A stretch of DNA of 64,000 nucleotides from an uncultured Prevotellaceae bacterium (GCA_900316685.1 ONDS01000021.1:1-64000); one strand, 5' to 3'; counted from the first letter of the stretch, positions 37,015 to 47,011 are shown. The notes: a model not told the origin generated them from the sequence alone. A program made the numbers and translations.

Positions 37015-37407
37015 CTACAGCGTGATGTCGGCGTAGTAATAGAAGTCTTCGGAAGAGGCGAGTTGAAGTTCATAGTCGCCGGAGAGCTCGGAAGGCAGTT
37101 GCACGCTTGTGTCCGTGGCATCCACAATTGTCCGGAAAACTACGGTGTCGCCGCTCAGCAGGGTTAGTGTGAAAATGGGGTGGGAACCGTCAAAATAGAG
37201 CGTGTTCCCATTCTGGTATATGCAATAGTCGCTACCTGGTGTCCTCGGCCCGTGACCTAAGGTACCCGTGGGGTCGACATAACTGAAATGCATTCTGATG
37301 GGAATGGTATTGGGTATGGTGGGAACAACGGGGATTTGTGGCACCTGGGCCGAAATGCTATTGGCAAATGCACACAATAACAGGAAAATGGAGAATAACT
37401 TTTTCAT
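37015..37407 (-). CDS. Small exported DUF3244-like protein
   Basis: This 130-residue protein has a signal peptide (MKKLFSIFLLLCAFANSISAQ). It carries a single beta-sandwich of the DUF3244 type: CIYQNGNTLYFDG, then IFTLTLLSGDTVVFRTIV and LPSELSGDYELQL. The family is common in Bacteroidota and resembles a truncated sorting domain; its role is unknown. A minus-strand promoter with a 20-base spacer lies directly upstream. In related genomes such small genes often stand next to TPR/HTH regulators, as it does here, but a functional link is inference. Confidence 0.75.
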   Translation of the reverse strand: MKKLFSIFLLLCAFANSISAQVPQIPVVPTIPNTIPIRMHFSYVDPTGTLGHGPRTPGSDYCIYQNGNTLYFDGSHPIFTLTLLSGDTVVFRTIVDATDTSVQLPSELSGDYELQLASSEDFYYYADITL

Positions 37408-37430
37408 GATAATGGATTTTTAAAACTCCC

Positions 37431-37461
37431 CAAAATTATCAAAAAGAAAAACAACCTCCAA
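37431..37461 (-). promoter_or_regulatory. Promoter of the DUF3244-like gene
   Basis: TTG (minus, 37459-37461) and TAATTTTG (37431-37438) are 20 bases apart. Transcription is expected to start about 37424. Confidence 0.7.
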
Positions 37462-37550
37462 GAAAAAAAGACAAGAAAAATAGCTGTATTTTAATGTAAC
37501 TTACTGCTTGTCAGTTCATTAAGAAAATAGTTAACCTTTTTAACCACCCC

Positions 37551-39065
37551 TTAAAGTTGTTGGATTTTCGTGTCGAAAGGCTTTGCACCATTGGAATCAT
37601 TGAATATCTTCTTCATCAGATGGTTCCTGCCCTTGCTGATGGATTGCACCGACTTGTCCATAAGCACGGCTATATCTCCAACGGAATAGCCCATTCGTGT
37701 GAGAATGCACAGCCTTGTCTCCATAATGGTCAATGTAGGACAGGCCTTATTTAATTTCGGCAAGAACAAGGGGTCGTTCTCTTCCATGAAGTCCATGATT
37801 TCATTCCAGTCAGAAGGGCATAAACCGATACCCGTTCTTGCCAGGTTTTTCAGGGTGTCGTGCAGTTTGCCTTTCGGTCTCAAAGTGAGAAGCTTGTATT
37901 TCAATTGGCCGACCTCTTGCGTGAGGTCATGAATTGCCTGTTGCTGTTCTTGTCTCTTCATAGTGGACTGCGCAACCTGCTCTTTTTCCTCCTTAATCCG
38001 AAGTTCCAGTTCCTTTATCTCATCCTGGGCAATCAGATAGCTGAGCTGCTTTTGGATGATTTCCCTGACTTTCTTCTTCCTATAAAGGTAAAGGACCGTG
38101 ATAAGGCCAAAGATGACGATGAGGGAAAAGGCACCTAAAACAACGGTATGTGATTTCGTCTTTTCCAACTGCAATGATTTCTGGTCGGCGAGGTTGCGAA
38201 TCCTGCCATAATCATAGAGCGACTGCATATTGAGAGTCTCTTCCCTTGTTTGGTGGAAATAGCAGGTATCGTTGGCGTCTGCATAGAGTGTGGTGTATTT
38301 CAGGGCCGAGTCACGCCGCCCCAATATGGTGTAAGTACGTCTTAATCCATCATATCCTCCCTTGAGCTGTTCTATGTCGTCGGCATGGAGTACTACATCC
38401 CTGAATAAGCGTTCCGCTTCCGTGGGCTCTCCTTTTTTCAGGAAGTAGAGGCCACGGTAGTAATTGTAAATGGATAAGTAAGGCAGTACATTTCCGTTCC
38501 CATCGTAGATCTCTCCTTCTTGCTCATATATGTCCATATAGGCCTTGGCCTTTTCAAGGCTGTCTCTCTCAATGTTTGCGGAGATGGCCACTCCGAATGT
38601 CCTTGCAGCATTTACCGTATCTCCTCTGCGCCGCAACTCGTATGCGATGCGTTCGGAAAAACGGTCGATGCTGTCGAATTGATGCTGTTGGTAGAACGAG
38701 GAAACCACAAGACGCAGGAAATTCAGGGCGAGGAGGGTATCCTTGGCTGCCATGGCATTTCTTGCTGCCGTCTGATAAGCTTCTTTGGCTTGTAGGGATA
38801 GATATTGCTTGTTGAATAAAGATCCCATCTGCCCATGTATCTTCGCCAGCAAGGCATAGATGGAGTCGCCCCCGGCGGTGGTGTCGGCCAGTTCGGCGGC
38901 TTGCTGGAAGGCGTCGAGGGCGGCGGGTGCCTCCCTCAGGTCGCGCAGGGCGCTGCCCAGGAGGTAATGGGAATGGACACGGTCGTAGTTGGGGCCGTGA
39001 CGGTCGAAATAGCAAAAATAATGAAAATCCTCCAAGCGGCAAAAGATGGGGATGCAAGATGGCAA
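37551..39065 (-). CDS. TPR membrane regulator with C-terminal LuxR-like HTH, probably 5'-truncated
   Basis: This open frame of 504 codons encodes TPR helices (about residues 25-270), one membrane span (VVLGAFSLIVIFGLITVLYLY, about 308-328) and a long coiled coil (about 330-400). It ends in a LuxR/SigA4-type helix-turn-helix (LTIMETRLCILTRMGYSVGD followed by IAVLMDKSVQSI, about 445-490). Such proteins sense in the periplasm through TPRs and act on DNA near the membrane. Relatives that I know begin with a lipoprotein signal and one or two further TPR helices. Here the recognisable region starts at about FDRHGPNYDRVHSHYLLG, only 22 codons in, with no signal. The start is 10 bases after the preceding GH35-like gene, so the 5' end may have been lost by deletion. 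Confidence 0.75.
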   Translation of the reverse strand: MPSCIPIFCRLEDFHYFCYFDRHGPNYDRVHSHYLLGSALRDLREAPAALDAFQQAAELADTTAGGDSIYALLAKIHGQMGSLFNKQYLSLQAKEAYQTAARNAMAAKDTLLALNFLRLVVSSFYQQHQFDSIDRFSERIAYELRRRGDTVNAARTFGVAISANIERDSLEKAKAYMDIYEQEGEIYDGNGNVLPYLSIYNYYRGLYFLKKGEPTEAERLFRDVVLHADDIEQLKGGYDGLRRTYTILGRRDSALKYTTLYADANDTCYFHQTREETLNMQSLYDYGRIRNLADQKSLQLEKTKSHTVVLGAFSLIVIFGLITVLYLYRKKKVREIIQKQLSYLIAQDEIKELELRIKEEKEQVAQSTMKRQEQQQAIHDLTQEVGQLKYKLLTLRPKGKLHDTLKNLARTGIGLCPSDWNEIMDFMEENDPLFLPKLNKACPTLTIMETRLCILTRMGYSVGDIAVLMDKSVQSISKGRNHLMKKIFNDSNGAKPFDTKIQQL

Positions 39066-39074
39066 CCATGACCA

Positions 39075-40775
39075 TCAATAACGATACAACTTGACGTGCA
39101 GAATCTTATAATCTCCTACGGAGATGCGTGCATGGCGACCTTGGTGATCTTGGTCGCCATTTTCGCGCCGTAAGTATTGGAGTTGTCCCTGAGTGTCGAC
39201 GGTCACCTCGTCGACATAACCGATGCCGACGCGCTGACCAGTGAATCGCGGCTGTTGCACAGTCTTGCCTCCACTCCCGGCATCGGCGAAGCCATCCTCA
39301 CCCAGTGTCTTCTGTTCTGTCTGCCGTTTCTCCGACGGGGTCTGAAAGACGACCACCACGCCGCTGCCCGCCACGATATACTCGTCGGCAGCCAACCGGA
39401 TGATGAGAGCACCCCCTTCGGGCCATGTGCTGCCATCGGTGGCCCTCGGATCCCAGGGAAGGGTGAAATTATGACGGCAGGTGAGTGTCAGGTCACCCTC
39501 TTCGATGACCCTCTCCTTGTCATGCTCGTCGAAGAGCACCCCGTGCATGGTACCCCGTCCTTGTTGCATGGCGATGATGGGCATCAGCTGACGGAGGAGG
39601 CCATAGCTGGCGGTGACATGTGCTGTCTCACTCTCCGGAGCCTGGTCGATGGCGAAAGGACTGAATCCCAAAGCCTCATGCTCGCCCACCACATAGAGTG
39701 CCCTCACACCGCTGTTTACGCAACACCGCGACTCGGGAATGAACAGCGGATTGTCGGGCAGCGCATACTGGGCCGCCCACCCCTTGAAACCCGTATCGTA
39801 AATGTCGGGGGCCAAGAGGTCGATGCTCGGAGCCCCGCAGTGCCAAACATCCTTCAGGTGCGCCAACGGACCCGCCGAAGGATACTCGCCGGGCTGACGG
39901 CCACGGCTGTTCATGGCGGCATTGACATAGAGGGGCATATCACACACACGACGGGCCGTCTGTGCCAGCCGTTCCACATAACGGGCATAGTGATAAGCCA
40001 TGAATATCTCGTCGGTGAAGAGGTCGTCGCCGAACACTTCGGTCCACGACCCGTACTTGCCGGTGAACTTAGCGTTCATCTGCGGATGCAACTCGTTCTT
40101 GTGTTTTTTCAGGAAGTCGACCAATGTCTTGGGCACCTCGCCACGAAACAGCCTGTCGGCCTCGGGCGAATGGTCGCGCGCATCCTCCAACATGCCAATC
40201 TCGTTTTCCACCTGCATCATGATGACCGTATGCTCCCTACCGTCCACCTCGGCGATATGCTCCATCAGCCGTTGGAAAGCCTTATGGTCGGCCTGGAACA
40301 CATTCTCCGAGAAACAACTGGCTATCTCCAAGGGCTTTCCCGAACGAGTCATCGCCCTCGGGAACCGTCGGGTGTCGCGTTTGAACCATAGCGACGCATA
40401 GCAGCTCATGGAGTTTTTCCATGCCCCGAACCAAAGGAACACCACTTTCAGACGGTTCTCCCTTGCCCGCAGGATGGTACGGTCAATGAGGGTGAAGTCG
40501 AATTGTCCCTCGACGGGTTCGGTAAGGTCCCACTGTGCAGGCACCAGCACCGTGTTGAGACCGAGTCTTGCCATACGAGGTATGACGCTATCGATGTCAG
40601 CCACACTGGTGGCTGCCGAATTGCTGAGTTCCCCGCCAAGGATTACCATCGGCGAACCATCAACCACCAGCTGCGTGGCGGTGCCCTGCCGACGCAGTTG
40701 CGACTGCGCCGAGGCAGATACAGCGAGCAAGACAATCATGCTCGACAAAAGAACTTTTTTCAGACACAAGGACAT
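39075..40775 (-). CDS. GH35-like beta-galactosidase family protein with DUF5597 tail
   Basis: This 566-residue enzyme has a signal peptide (KKVLLSSMIVLLAVSASAQ). A GH35/GH42-type TIM barrel carries a probable acid/base Glu192 in MQVENEIGM and a nucleophile Glu348 in FIPESRCC. A C-terminal DUF5597-like beta domain ends GDYKILHVKLYRY. Close relatives are annotated as beta-galactosidases, but several in glycan clusters remove other sugars. Beside GH67 in a xylan cluster, removal of galactose or arabinose side groups from xylan is plausible. I prefer the start at 40775; 40796 is also possible. It follows GH67 by 146 bases on the same strand. Confidence 0.83.
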   Translation of the reverse strand: MSLCLKKVLLSSMIVLLAVSASAQSQLRRQGTATQLVVDGSPMVILGGELSNSAATSVADIDSVIPRMARLGLNTVLVPAQWDLTEPVEGQFDFTLIDRTILRARENRLKVVFLWFGAWKNSMSCYASLWFKRDTRRFPRAMTRSGKPLEIASCFSENVFQADHKAFQRLMEHIAEVDGREHTVIMMQVENEIGMLEDARDHSPEADRLFRGEVPKTLVDFLKKHKNELHPQMNAKFTGKYGSWTEVFGDDLFTDEIFMAYHYARYVERLAQTARRVCDMPLYVNAAMNSRGRQPGEYPSAGPLAHLKDVWHCGAPSIDLLAPDIYDTGFKGWAAQYALPDNPLFIPESRCCVNSGVRALYVVGEHEALGFSPFAIDQAPESETAHVTASYGLLRQLMPIIAMQQGRGTMHGVLFDEHDKERVIEEGDLTLTCRHNFTLPWDPRATDGSTWPEGGALIIRLAADEYIVAGSGVVVVFQTPSEKRQTEQKTLGEDGFADAGSGGKTVQQPRFTGQRVGIGYVDEVTVDTQGQLQYLRRENGDQDHQGRHARISVGDYKILHVKLYRY

Positions 40776-40868
40776 ATTATTTAGACATAGGAACATAAGA
40801 ACATATTTTTGAGACACAATAGGCTTCACTACCGTCCGAGGAGCGAGCGCAACGATAACCACTCATTC

Positions 40869-40921
40869 ACCCCCTCCTTGGGAGGGGGCTGGGGGGAGGC
40901 CCCTCTGGGGGGAGCCTCCCC
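40869..40921. repeat. Double GC-rich hairpin after the GH67 gene
   Basis: CCCCCTCC-TTG-GGAGGGGG (40870-40888) is followed by GGGGAGGC...GCCTCCCC (40893-40900 with 40914-40921), which overlaps the GH67 stop codon. It may attenuate transcription between GH67 and the GH35-like gene. It belongs to the same GC-rich palindrome family as 7704 and 36965. Confidence 0.65.
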
Positions 40922-42837
40922 TACTCTATGAACTTTCCGAAGTAGCCAAGACACGTGTCGCGCCACTCCACGGCATTGTCGTACTGCACATCGAGCAGAT
41001 GAGCCACCTCGGCGGCACGGGCGGCATCGATATGTCCCCTGACCTGTTGCCATACCTGGCGGAAGCGGTCCACCTCGGCCACTCCCTTTTCATAGTGCGC
41101 CTTGAGGTTGTCCCATAGCGTCTTGCCGTTATGCATCTTATAGTCCCATGCCACATGATGGAACCACAACAGGTACTCTTCCGGACAAGTCGCCAAGTCG
41201 TCATACCTCTTGCTGTACGGTGCCCTATATTGGTTGACGGCACCTGTGCCTGCCGAACTACGGTCGAAGCCCACCCCGTTTTTATCCGCCTTATGGTAAT
41301 AGACCGGACACCACTCGATGGGATAGTCGGCCTTGAAACCATCAGGTTCGGGACCATAATGGTGGTCGAACTTGAAGATATGGTGCAGTCCGAGCGGCAT
41401 CATGTAGTCGACACACGCCTCGCGACTGTCCATCATCATCTCTACGATCTTCTCCACATCAGCCATCGTCTGATCCTTGAGCAGTGTGGGGAAGGTCTGC
41501 AACACCCATTCGCGTGCTATCTCCTCCTCGGAGAGGTAAGGATTCCATGCCAATCGTCCGAAGGCATACCAGTTGGCTTGGGAGAAAGGATGCCCGCACC
41601 ATCCCTCGGTATCACCGATATTGGCCACGCCTGCAATGCCCATCATGCGTGATGGCTCGACAAAGGAGAAGAACTCCTTCCACATCGTGCCGAGATAAAC
41701 CAAGTGCAGGCTCTGCCCCAGATACTCTTGGGTGATTTGCAGTTCCACCATCTGCGGAGTTTTCGTGATATTGTCGAAGATAGGGGCATAGGGCTCACGC
41801 GGTTGGAAGTCGAGCGGTCCGTTCTTGGATTGCAGGATCACATTGTCGTCGAAGAGCCCGTCCATGGGTTTGAACTCGCTCACCGCCTGCATCACACGGT
41901 CCTCACCCTTGTGGTTGGCACCATAGACGAAGGAGCGCCACATGACGATGCCTTGATGCGGTTTTAAAGCCTTGGCCAGCATGTTGGCCCCATCGGCATG
42001 GGTACGGTGGTAGTCGCCCGGACCGGGTTGTCCTTCAGAGTTGGCCTTGACCAGGAATCCCCCGAAGTCAGGTATGAGACGGTATATCTCATCCACCTTC
42101 TGCACCCACCATTTCTGCACATCGGCGTTGAGCGGGTCGGCTGTATCGGTATATCCCAAAGCCATGGGCGAAGCGAAGTTGATGCTCAGGAACGTCTTGA
42201 TGCCGTAGGGGCGCAACCTGTCTGCCAGCACCGCCACTTTCTTCAGGTATTCGGTGGAGAGCATCTTGGGCGAGGCGTTCACATTGTTGAGCACCGAGCC
42301 ATTGATGCCTATCGACGCATTGGCGCGGGCGTACATTTTCACCCTGTCTTCCATGCCGCGGCTCATCGTCTTGCCATCGCCGTCGATTTCCTCCCACTTC
42401 CATATACTCTTGCCTGCATAGCCACGTTCCACCGACCCATCGAGGTTGTCCCAATGGTTGAGCAACCGTAGTGAGTAGAACGGTTTTTCGTGGTGGTGGC
42501 GTATCTTTTTACCCTGTGAGAGCGTGCGACGCACATCAAAAGCCGCGTAGAGCAGGGCGAGGTCGCTGCCCGCCGTGAGTTGTTCTTCGCTCACATCGTA
42601 TTCCTCCTTGTCCATGGTGGGATCGATCACGCATCGCATCGTTTCCACCCCGGCGATATTCTTGAGTTCCTCCAAAGCCAGTGCCAGTGTCGGAGTCATC
42701 ACCCTCTGGCCGATCGCCAGTTCAGGTTTGCCGACTTGGGTTGACCCCATGTCTTGCAGCCATAGGTCACTGCCTTTCTGCGCCGACATATTCATGGCCA
42801 GCGCGAGCCAAATGAGACACACTACGATTCTTTTCAT
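40921..42837 (-). CDS. xynF: Alpha-glucuronidase, GH67
   Basis: This 638-residue inverting enzyme removes 4-O-methyl-glucuronic acid from the ends of xylo-oligosaccharides. It has a signal peptide-like start (MKRIVVCLIWLALAMNMSAQ), so it is probably periplasmic. The GH67 catalytic set is complete: acid Glu268 in VKANSEGQPGP, and bases Asp343 (NGPLDFQPREP) and Glu371 (LQITQEYLG). The last two are 28 residues apart, as in characterised members. Length is slightly below the bacterial norm of about 680. It lies 43 bases after the sensor gene on the same strand. In the P. bryantii xyn cluster the corresponding gene is xynF. Confidence 0.93.
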   Translation of the reverse strand: MKRIVVCLIWLALAMNMSAQKGSDLWLQDMGSTQVGKPELAIGQRVMTPTLALALEELKNIAGVETMRCVIDPTMDKEEYDVSEEQLTAGSDLALLYAAFDVRRTLSQGKKIRHHHEKPFYSLRLLNHWDNLDGSVERGYAGKSIWKWEEIDGDGKTMSRGMEDRVKMYARANASIGINGSVLNNVNASPKMLSTEYLKKVAVLADRLRPYGIKTFLSINFASPMALGYTDTADPLNADVQKWWVQKVDEIYRLIPDFGGFLVKANSEGQPGPGDYHRTHADGANMLAKALKPHQGIVMWRSFVYGANHKGEDRVMQAVSEFKPMDGLFDDNVILQSKNGPLDFQPREPYAPIFDNITKTPQMVELQITQEYLGQSLHLVYLGTMWKEFFSFVEPSRMMGIAGVANIGDTEGWCGHPFSQANWYAFGRLAWNPYLSEEEIAREWVLQTFPTLLKDQTMADVEKIVEMMMDSREACVDYMMPLGLHHIFKFDHHYGPEPDGFKADYPIEWCPVYYHKADKNGVGFDRSSAGTGAVNQYRAPYSKRYDDLATCPEEYLLWFHHVAWDYKMHNGKTLWDNLKAHYEKGVAEVDRFRQVWQQVRGHIDAARAAEVAHLLDVQYDNAVEWRDTCLGYFGKFIE

Positions 42838-42880
42838 AAGTATTTTTTTGTGATTGATGAGCTAATGAGCGTGCGCCGTG

Positions 42881-45800
42881 TCACGTCTTGTTTTTCTCGG
42901 CATATTCACTGGGTGTCATGCCGTAATGGCGTTTGAAGATGGTGGAGAAATGGTTGGCGTTGTTGAAGCCCACGGCATAGGCCACCTGTGTGATGTTCAC
43001 CTTCTGTTCGCGTATGATACGAGCCGCCTGTTCGAGTCGCAGGTTGCGTATGAACTCGCCGGTGGATATGCCGGTCATCTCCTTCATCTTACGGTGTAGC
43101 TGCGCCCGGCTGATACCCACTTCGCGTGTGAGGTCTTCCACATTGAAGTCGGAATCGGAAAGATGCTCGTTCAGACATTTCATGATGCGCCGCATGAGCA
43201 CATCGTTGGGATTCTCCATCTCCACCTTTTCCATCTTTTCCTCCTGCTGCTGGGCTCCTGTGAACTTGCCTTTGAGCCGTCGCACATTGGCGATGAGGTT
43301 TTCGATGCGCAGGTGCAGCTCCTCAATGCTGAAGGGCTTGGCCAGGAAAGCGTCAGCCCCGTGTTTGATGCCCTCCAGCCTGTCGCCGATTTCGGCTTTC
43401 GAGGTGAGCAGCACCACAGGTATATGACTGATACGGCTGTTCGACTTGATTTGCTTGAGCAGCGATATGCCATCCATTTCCGGCATGATCACATCGCTCA
43501 CCACCAGGTCGTAGTTGCCTTTGAGCAAGGCGTCGAGCGCCATGCGTCCATTGGGGCAGGTGTCCACCCTGTACCAGTCGGAGAGTTCGCGACGGATGAA
43601 CTGCGCCAGTTCCTGGTCGTCGTCGGCCACGAGGATGGTCACCTTAGCCACCTTCTGCTTACCTTTCTCCATGCTCCAGGAGTTGGTTTGCCCTCCCTGC
43701 TTGTCAGCCGATGCCGTTACCAACGGGAGAGTGACCGGTCTGTCGGAGGCCGGCAGGGAAACGGTCATGATGGTCCCTTTTCGTCCATCGTCGCGGTTGT
43801 TCGCCTTGATGGTCCCCCCATGGAGGAGTACCAGCGAGCGTGTCAGGTTCAGTCCTATGCCCGTTCCCTCGATATGGAATCCCGAGGTGTTTTTCCCCTG
43901 GTAGAACCGTTCAAAGAGTTTGGAAGCATCATCTTCGTTGAAGCCGATGCCCGTATCGCTCACCACCATCTTGACCTGTCGTTTCTCCTGCCTGAGGTCG
44001 ATAATGATCTCTCCCCCGTCGGGTGTATACTTGAAAGCATTGGACAACAGGTTGTTCACCACCTTGTCGAACTGCGACCTATCGATGTCGGCCACCACTT
44101 GGTTGTCGTGTTCGAAAGAAAACGTTATGTTGCGCGACCGAGCGTGGTACTGATAGAGCGAGCAGATGCCGGAAATATAAGGCACCAGGTCGGTAGGCTC
44201 GCACTTGAGCTGCATCTGGTTCTTGTCGATTTTGCGCTCGTCGAGAATCTGGTTGACCAACAGCAACAATCGCTGCGCATTTCTGTCAATGGTCTCGATG
44301 TCGGTCTTCGACTCCTCATCAGACACCTTCGTTTTCAGTTTATTGAGAGGCCCGAGAATCAGGGTCAAGGGCGAGCGTATGTCGTGTGTGGCATCGATGA
44401 GGAAACGCATCTTCGCCTCGTCGAGGTCGCGTTGGCTCTTACGCCGGTAATAAAGCAGCGCCGCCGCCAGCAGCCCGAGTGCCATAAGGATATAAGCGAG
44501 GTAAGCCCATGTGGAGGCATACCACGGATTGTTCACCCTCACCCATATCGTGGTGGGTTGTTGGGCACGCACTCCGTTGTCAACGGCCCACACCTCTATC
44601 TCGTAGTCGCCAGGCTCCAGTTTGTTGAAAGGAATCACGTTCACCCCCTCGTCGGTATATTGCTCCTCACCTCCATTGACGCGATAAGCCAGGTGTATGC
44701 GGTCATCGTCTTGGAAATTGAGCAAGGAAAACTCCATGGAGAACGTATTATCGGAATAAGGCAGTCGGAAACGCTGTTTGGCCACCAGGGGAGCGGCATC
44801 GTCTTGCCCATCCTGCCGCTCGAACATATCGCGCGACTGTCCATCGACCACGAACCGGGTAAGATGCACCTGGCCTATCTGCCTTCGCGCCCCACTCACC
44901 TCGCCAGGCAGGAAGGCGGTGATGCCAGTGCCCGAACCAAAAGCCACCAGGCCGTTGGTCAGCACCCCCTTGGCACCCAACGTGTATTCACGCACCTTGA
45001 GACCGTCGCCATTGAGATGCCCCACAAACTGACCGCCGTCATTCCGACGACTTTGCCAGATGCCCATGGTGGTGGCGAACCACAGGTCGCCCTTCCCATC
45101 GCACACGATGCTGCTCACCTGCTTGTCGTTGAGCACCTCCGACTTGGTCAGGCGGTCCAGTTTCTTCTCTCCCACACGGAAGAGGTAAACACCGTTTTCC
45201 GAGGCCAGTACGATATTGCCGTCGGCATCTTCGCACACGGCATTGCACTGATCCTCGGTGAGCAGGCTGTTCCACCCGAAAGGCTGGAAATCGCATGTCC
45301 GGGTGTCCATGCAACTCACGCCCGAGGCCGTGCACATCCACAAGTAACCGCGCGAGTCGATCATCATGTCGCGTATCCAGTTGTTGCAGAGATAACCTTT
45401 ACCCCCGCGTTGGTTCATGTCGAAATGGCGGCGTTCGCCCGTCGAGGGATCGTAGATGATCAGTCCACGGCTGTAGTCGGAGATAAACAGCCGTTGGCCA
45501 TCGTCGACCATGGTGAGCAGTTGTTCGCCCTCCAACCGCAACCTTTCGGAGAAAGCGCCCACATGGGGCTGATAGGCATAGAGCGTATTGTCGGTGCCCA
45601 GCCAATAGTTGCCCTTGGTGTCGCGGTAGATGTAATGGGTGCCGGCGGGCGAGGCAGGGTGGCCCACGATGGTGCCTTGTCCGTCGAAACGGAACACGCC
45701 GCTGTTCTGCACCACGCAGAACAGACCGCCATCCTCCGAGGGGGCTATCGATGTGACGGCTCCGCCCGTGGTCACCTGCTGGGCCGAGAGGTTCCAGTTC

Positions 45801-46807
45801 TTGAAACGAGGCTGCTGCTGGTTGACGAGGAAGACGCCCCTGTTGCTGCAGCCCACCCATAAGTTGCCGTCCTTGTCTTCCATCACATCGGTCACGCAGG
45901 CCGTGGGCAGATGGAAGTCGGTGGCGGAATGGTCCACCGGTGTCAAGCGCGTGGTTCCTACAGCCATGGACAGCAAGCCATGATTGGCTGTTCCCACATA
46001 CAGGTTGCCCTCCTTGTCGACCAAGGCGGTGCGGATGATGATGTCGGTCTCCAGCCCTCCTTTGTCTATGCCTGCATCTACGATGTCGCCCCTGCGGTCG
46101 TTGTAGCGCAATATGCCATCCATGCAGACGACGAGCATCGTGGTGTCCGACTCCTCGATGAAGGAGACGGGCGACCCGCAGGGTGATTCAAAATCGCGTA
46201 TGGCCACCGGCTTGCGGTCCTTCACCTCATAACAAGTGAACAGGTCCTCATGGCTGCTGCGCCACAGCCTACCTTTCCCATCCTCGAACATCGTGGAATA
46301 GTACTGCTCCACGGGGCGGCGTGAGAACTCCATCTCGGCGCGGATCACAACCTCACCGTTTCGTATGCTATAGAGCCCGTATCCCGCCGTACCTATAAGG
46401 ATGTCGCCATCCTTGTTGAGCACCAGGGAGTAGACTCGCGGCGTGCGCCCGTCGGGGAAAGGATAATTCACGAACCTGTCGTTGTGGTAGTCATAACGCA
46501 CCAACCCCTTGCTCTGTCCTATCCATAAATTGCCTTTCTCGTCGACCAGGAACTGGGTCACTATATTATCGATCAAGGTTGTGGAATCGTTGCCGTCATG
46601 CAGGTAATGGGTGAAATGATATCCATCGAAGCGGTTGAGACCATAGTCCGTACCCACCCATATATATCCGTAGGCATCCTGTCCCACACAATTCACCTGA
46701 TTGCTTGTCAACCTCCCCGACGAATAAAGCACGCCCCTATCGGCCATTGCCATCAAAGTGAGCAACAGCAAGGGAAGGAAATGAATGTATCTTCGCATTT
46801 GTTTCAT
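42881..46807 (-). CDS. xynR: Hybrid two-component system regulator of the xylan cluster
   Basis: This 1308-residue membrane sensor combines sensing and DNA binding in one chain. In order: signal peptide (about 1-22); two seven-bladed Reg_prop propellers in the periplasm (about 23-690); a Y_Y_Y domain (about 700-765); a membrane span (about 770-790); histidine kinase with His808 in ATHDIRSPLT; an ATPase with DTGIGFNEDD; a receiver with Asp1105 in VVSDVIMPE; and an AraC-type HTH (about 1205-1305). Such proteins bind oligosaccharides directly outside and activate neighbouring genes. Xylo-oligosaccharides are the likely ligand because GH67, GH10, GH43 and the esterase lie on both sides. Start 46807 is set by the promoter just upstream; an earlier ATG at 46882 precedes it. 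Confidence 0.93.
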   Translation of the reverse strand: MKQMRRYIHFLPLLLLTLMAMADRGVLYSSGRLTSNQVNCVGQDAYGYIWVGTDYGLNRFDGYHFTHYLHDGNDSTTLIDNIVTQFLVDEKGNLWIGQSKGLVRYDYHNDRFVNYPFPDGRTPRVYSLVLNKDGDILIGTAGYGLYSIRNGEVVIRAEMEFSRRPVEQYYSTMFEDGKGRLWRSSHEDLFTCYEVKDRKPVAIRDFESPCGSPVSFIEESDTTMLVVCMDGILRYNDRRGDIVDAGIDKGGLETDIIIRTALVDKEGNLYVGTANHGLLSMAVGTTRLTPVDHSATDFHLPTACVTDVMEDKDGNLWVGCSNRGVFLVNQQQPRFKNWNLSAQQVTTGGAVTSIAPSEDGGLFCVVQNSGVFRFDGQGTIVGHPASPAGTHYIYRDTKGNYWLGTDNTLYAYQPHVGAFSERLRLEGEQLLTMVDDGQRLFISDYSRGLIIYDPSTGERRHFDMNQRGGKGYLCNNWIRDMMIDSRGYLWMCTASGVSCMDTRTCDFQPFGWNSLLTEDQCNAVCEDADGNIVLASENGVYLFRVGEKKLDRLTKSEVLNDKQVSSIVCDGKGDLWFATTMGIWQSRRNDGGQFVGHLNGDGLKVREYTLGAKGVLTNGLVAFGSGTGITAFLPGEVSGARRQIGQVHLTRFVVDGQSRDMFERQDGQDDAAPLVAKQRFRLPYSDNTFSMEFSLLNFQDDDRIHLAYRVNGGEEQYTDEGVNVIPFNKLEPGDYEIEVWAVDNGVRAQQPTTIWVRVNNPWYASTWAYLAYILMALGLLAAALLYYRRKSQRDLDEAKMRFLIDATHDIRSPLTLILGPLNKLKTKVSDEESKTDIETIDRNAQRLLLLVNQILDERKIDKNQMQLKCEPTDLVPYISGICSLYQYHARSRNITFSFEHDNQVVADIDRSQFDKVVNNLLSNAFKYTPDGGEIIIDLRQEKRQVKMVVSDTGIGFNEDDASKLFERFYQGKNTSGFHIEGTGIGLNLTRSLVLLHGGTIKANNRDDGRKGTIMTVSLPASDRPVTLPLVTASADKQGGQTNSWSMEKGKQKVAKVTILVADDDQELAQFIRRELSDWYRVDTCPNGRMALDALLKGNYDLVVSDVIMPEMDGISLLKQIKSNSRISHIPVVLLTSKAEIGDRLEGIKHGADAFLAKPFSIEELHLRIENLIANVRRLKGKFTGAQQQEEKMEKVEMENPNDVLMRRIMKCLNEHLSDSDFNVEDLTREVGISRAQLHRKMKEMTGISTGEFIRNLRLEQAARIIREQKVNITQVAYAVGFNNANHFSTIFKRHYGMTPSEYAEKNKT

Positions 46808-46827
46808 GGCAAAGTAAAAAGACCCTA

Positions 46828-46858
46828 CAAATTTAGCACAAAAAACGAAATCAGACAA
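46828..46858 (-). promoter_or_regulatory. Promoter of the hybrid sensor gene
   Basis: TTG (minus, 46856-46858) and TAAATTTG (46828-46835) are 20 bases apart. The start is expected near 46821, 14 bases before the ATG. Confidence 0.7.
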
Positions 46859-46930
46859 GAAAAAATGAAATATTTGTTTCAACTCACGGAAAGATGATAC
46901 ATTTTGAAAGATTGTTGATGCGAAAAACAG

Positions 46931-46961
46931 TTGTATAATCGGAAACTATTCCTTATCTTTG
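46931..46961 (+). promoter_or_regulatory. Promoter of the xynE-D-A-B operon
   Basis: TTG (46931-46933) and TATCTTTG (46954-46961) are 20 bases apart, with a start expected about 46968. The 70-100 bases between the two divergent promoters are the natural place for binding sites of the AraC domain of the sensor. Confidence 0.75.
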
Positions 46962-47011
46962 CACTATCTAAGAACCGATAAATTTTTACCTTGATGACAA
47001 CAATCTCTCCT

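Noticed and set aside
43163..45862. An 899-codon frame antisense to the hybrid sensor
   Set aside because: Its translation is low-complexity, rich in His, Val and Leu, without domains. The minus-strand sensor has complete kinase, receiver and HTH motifs.
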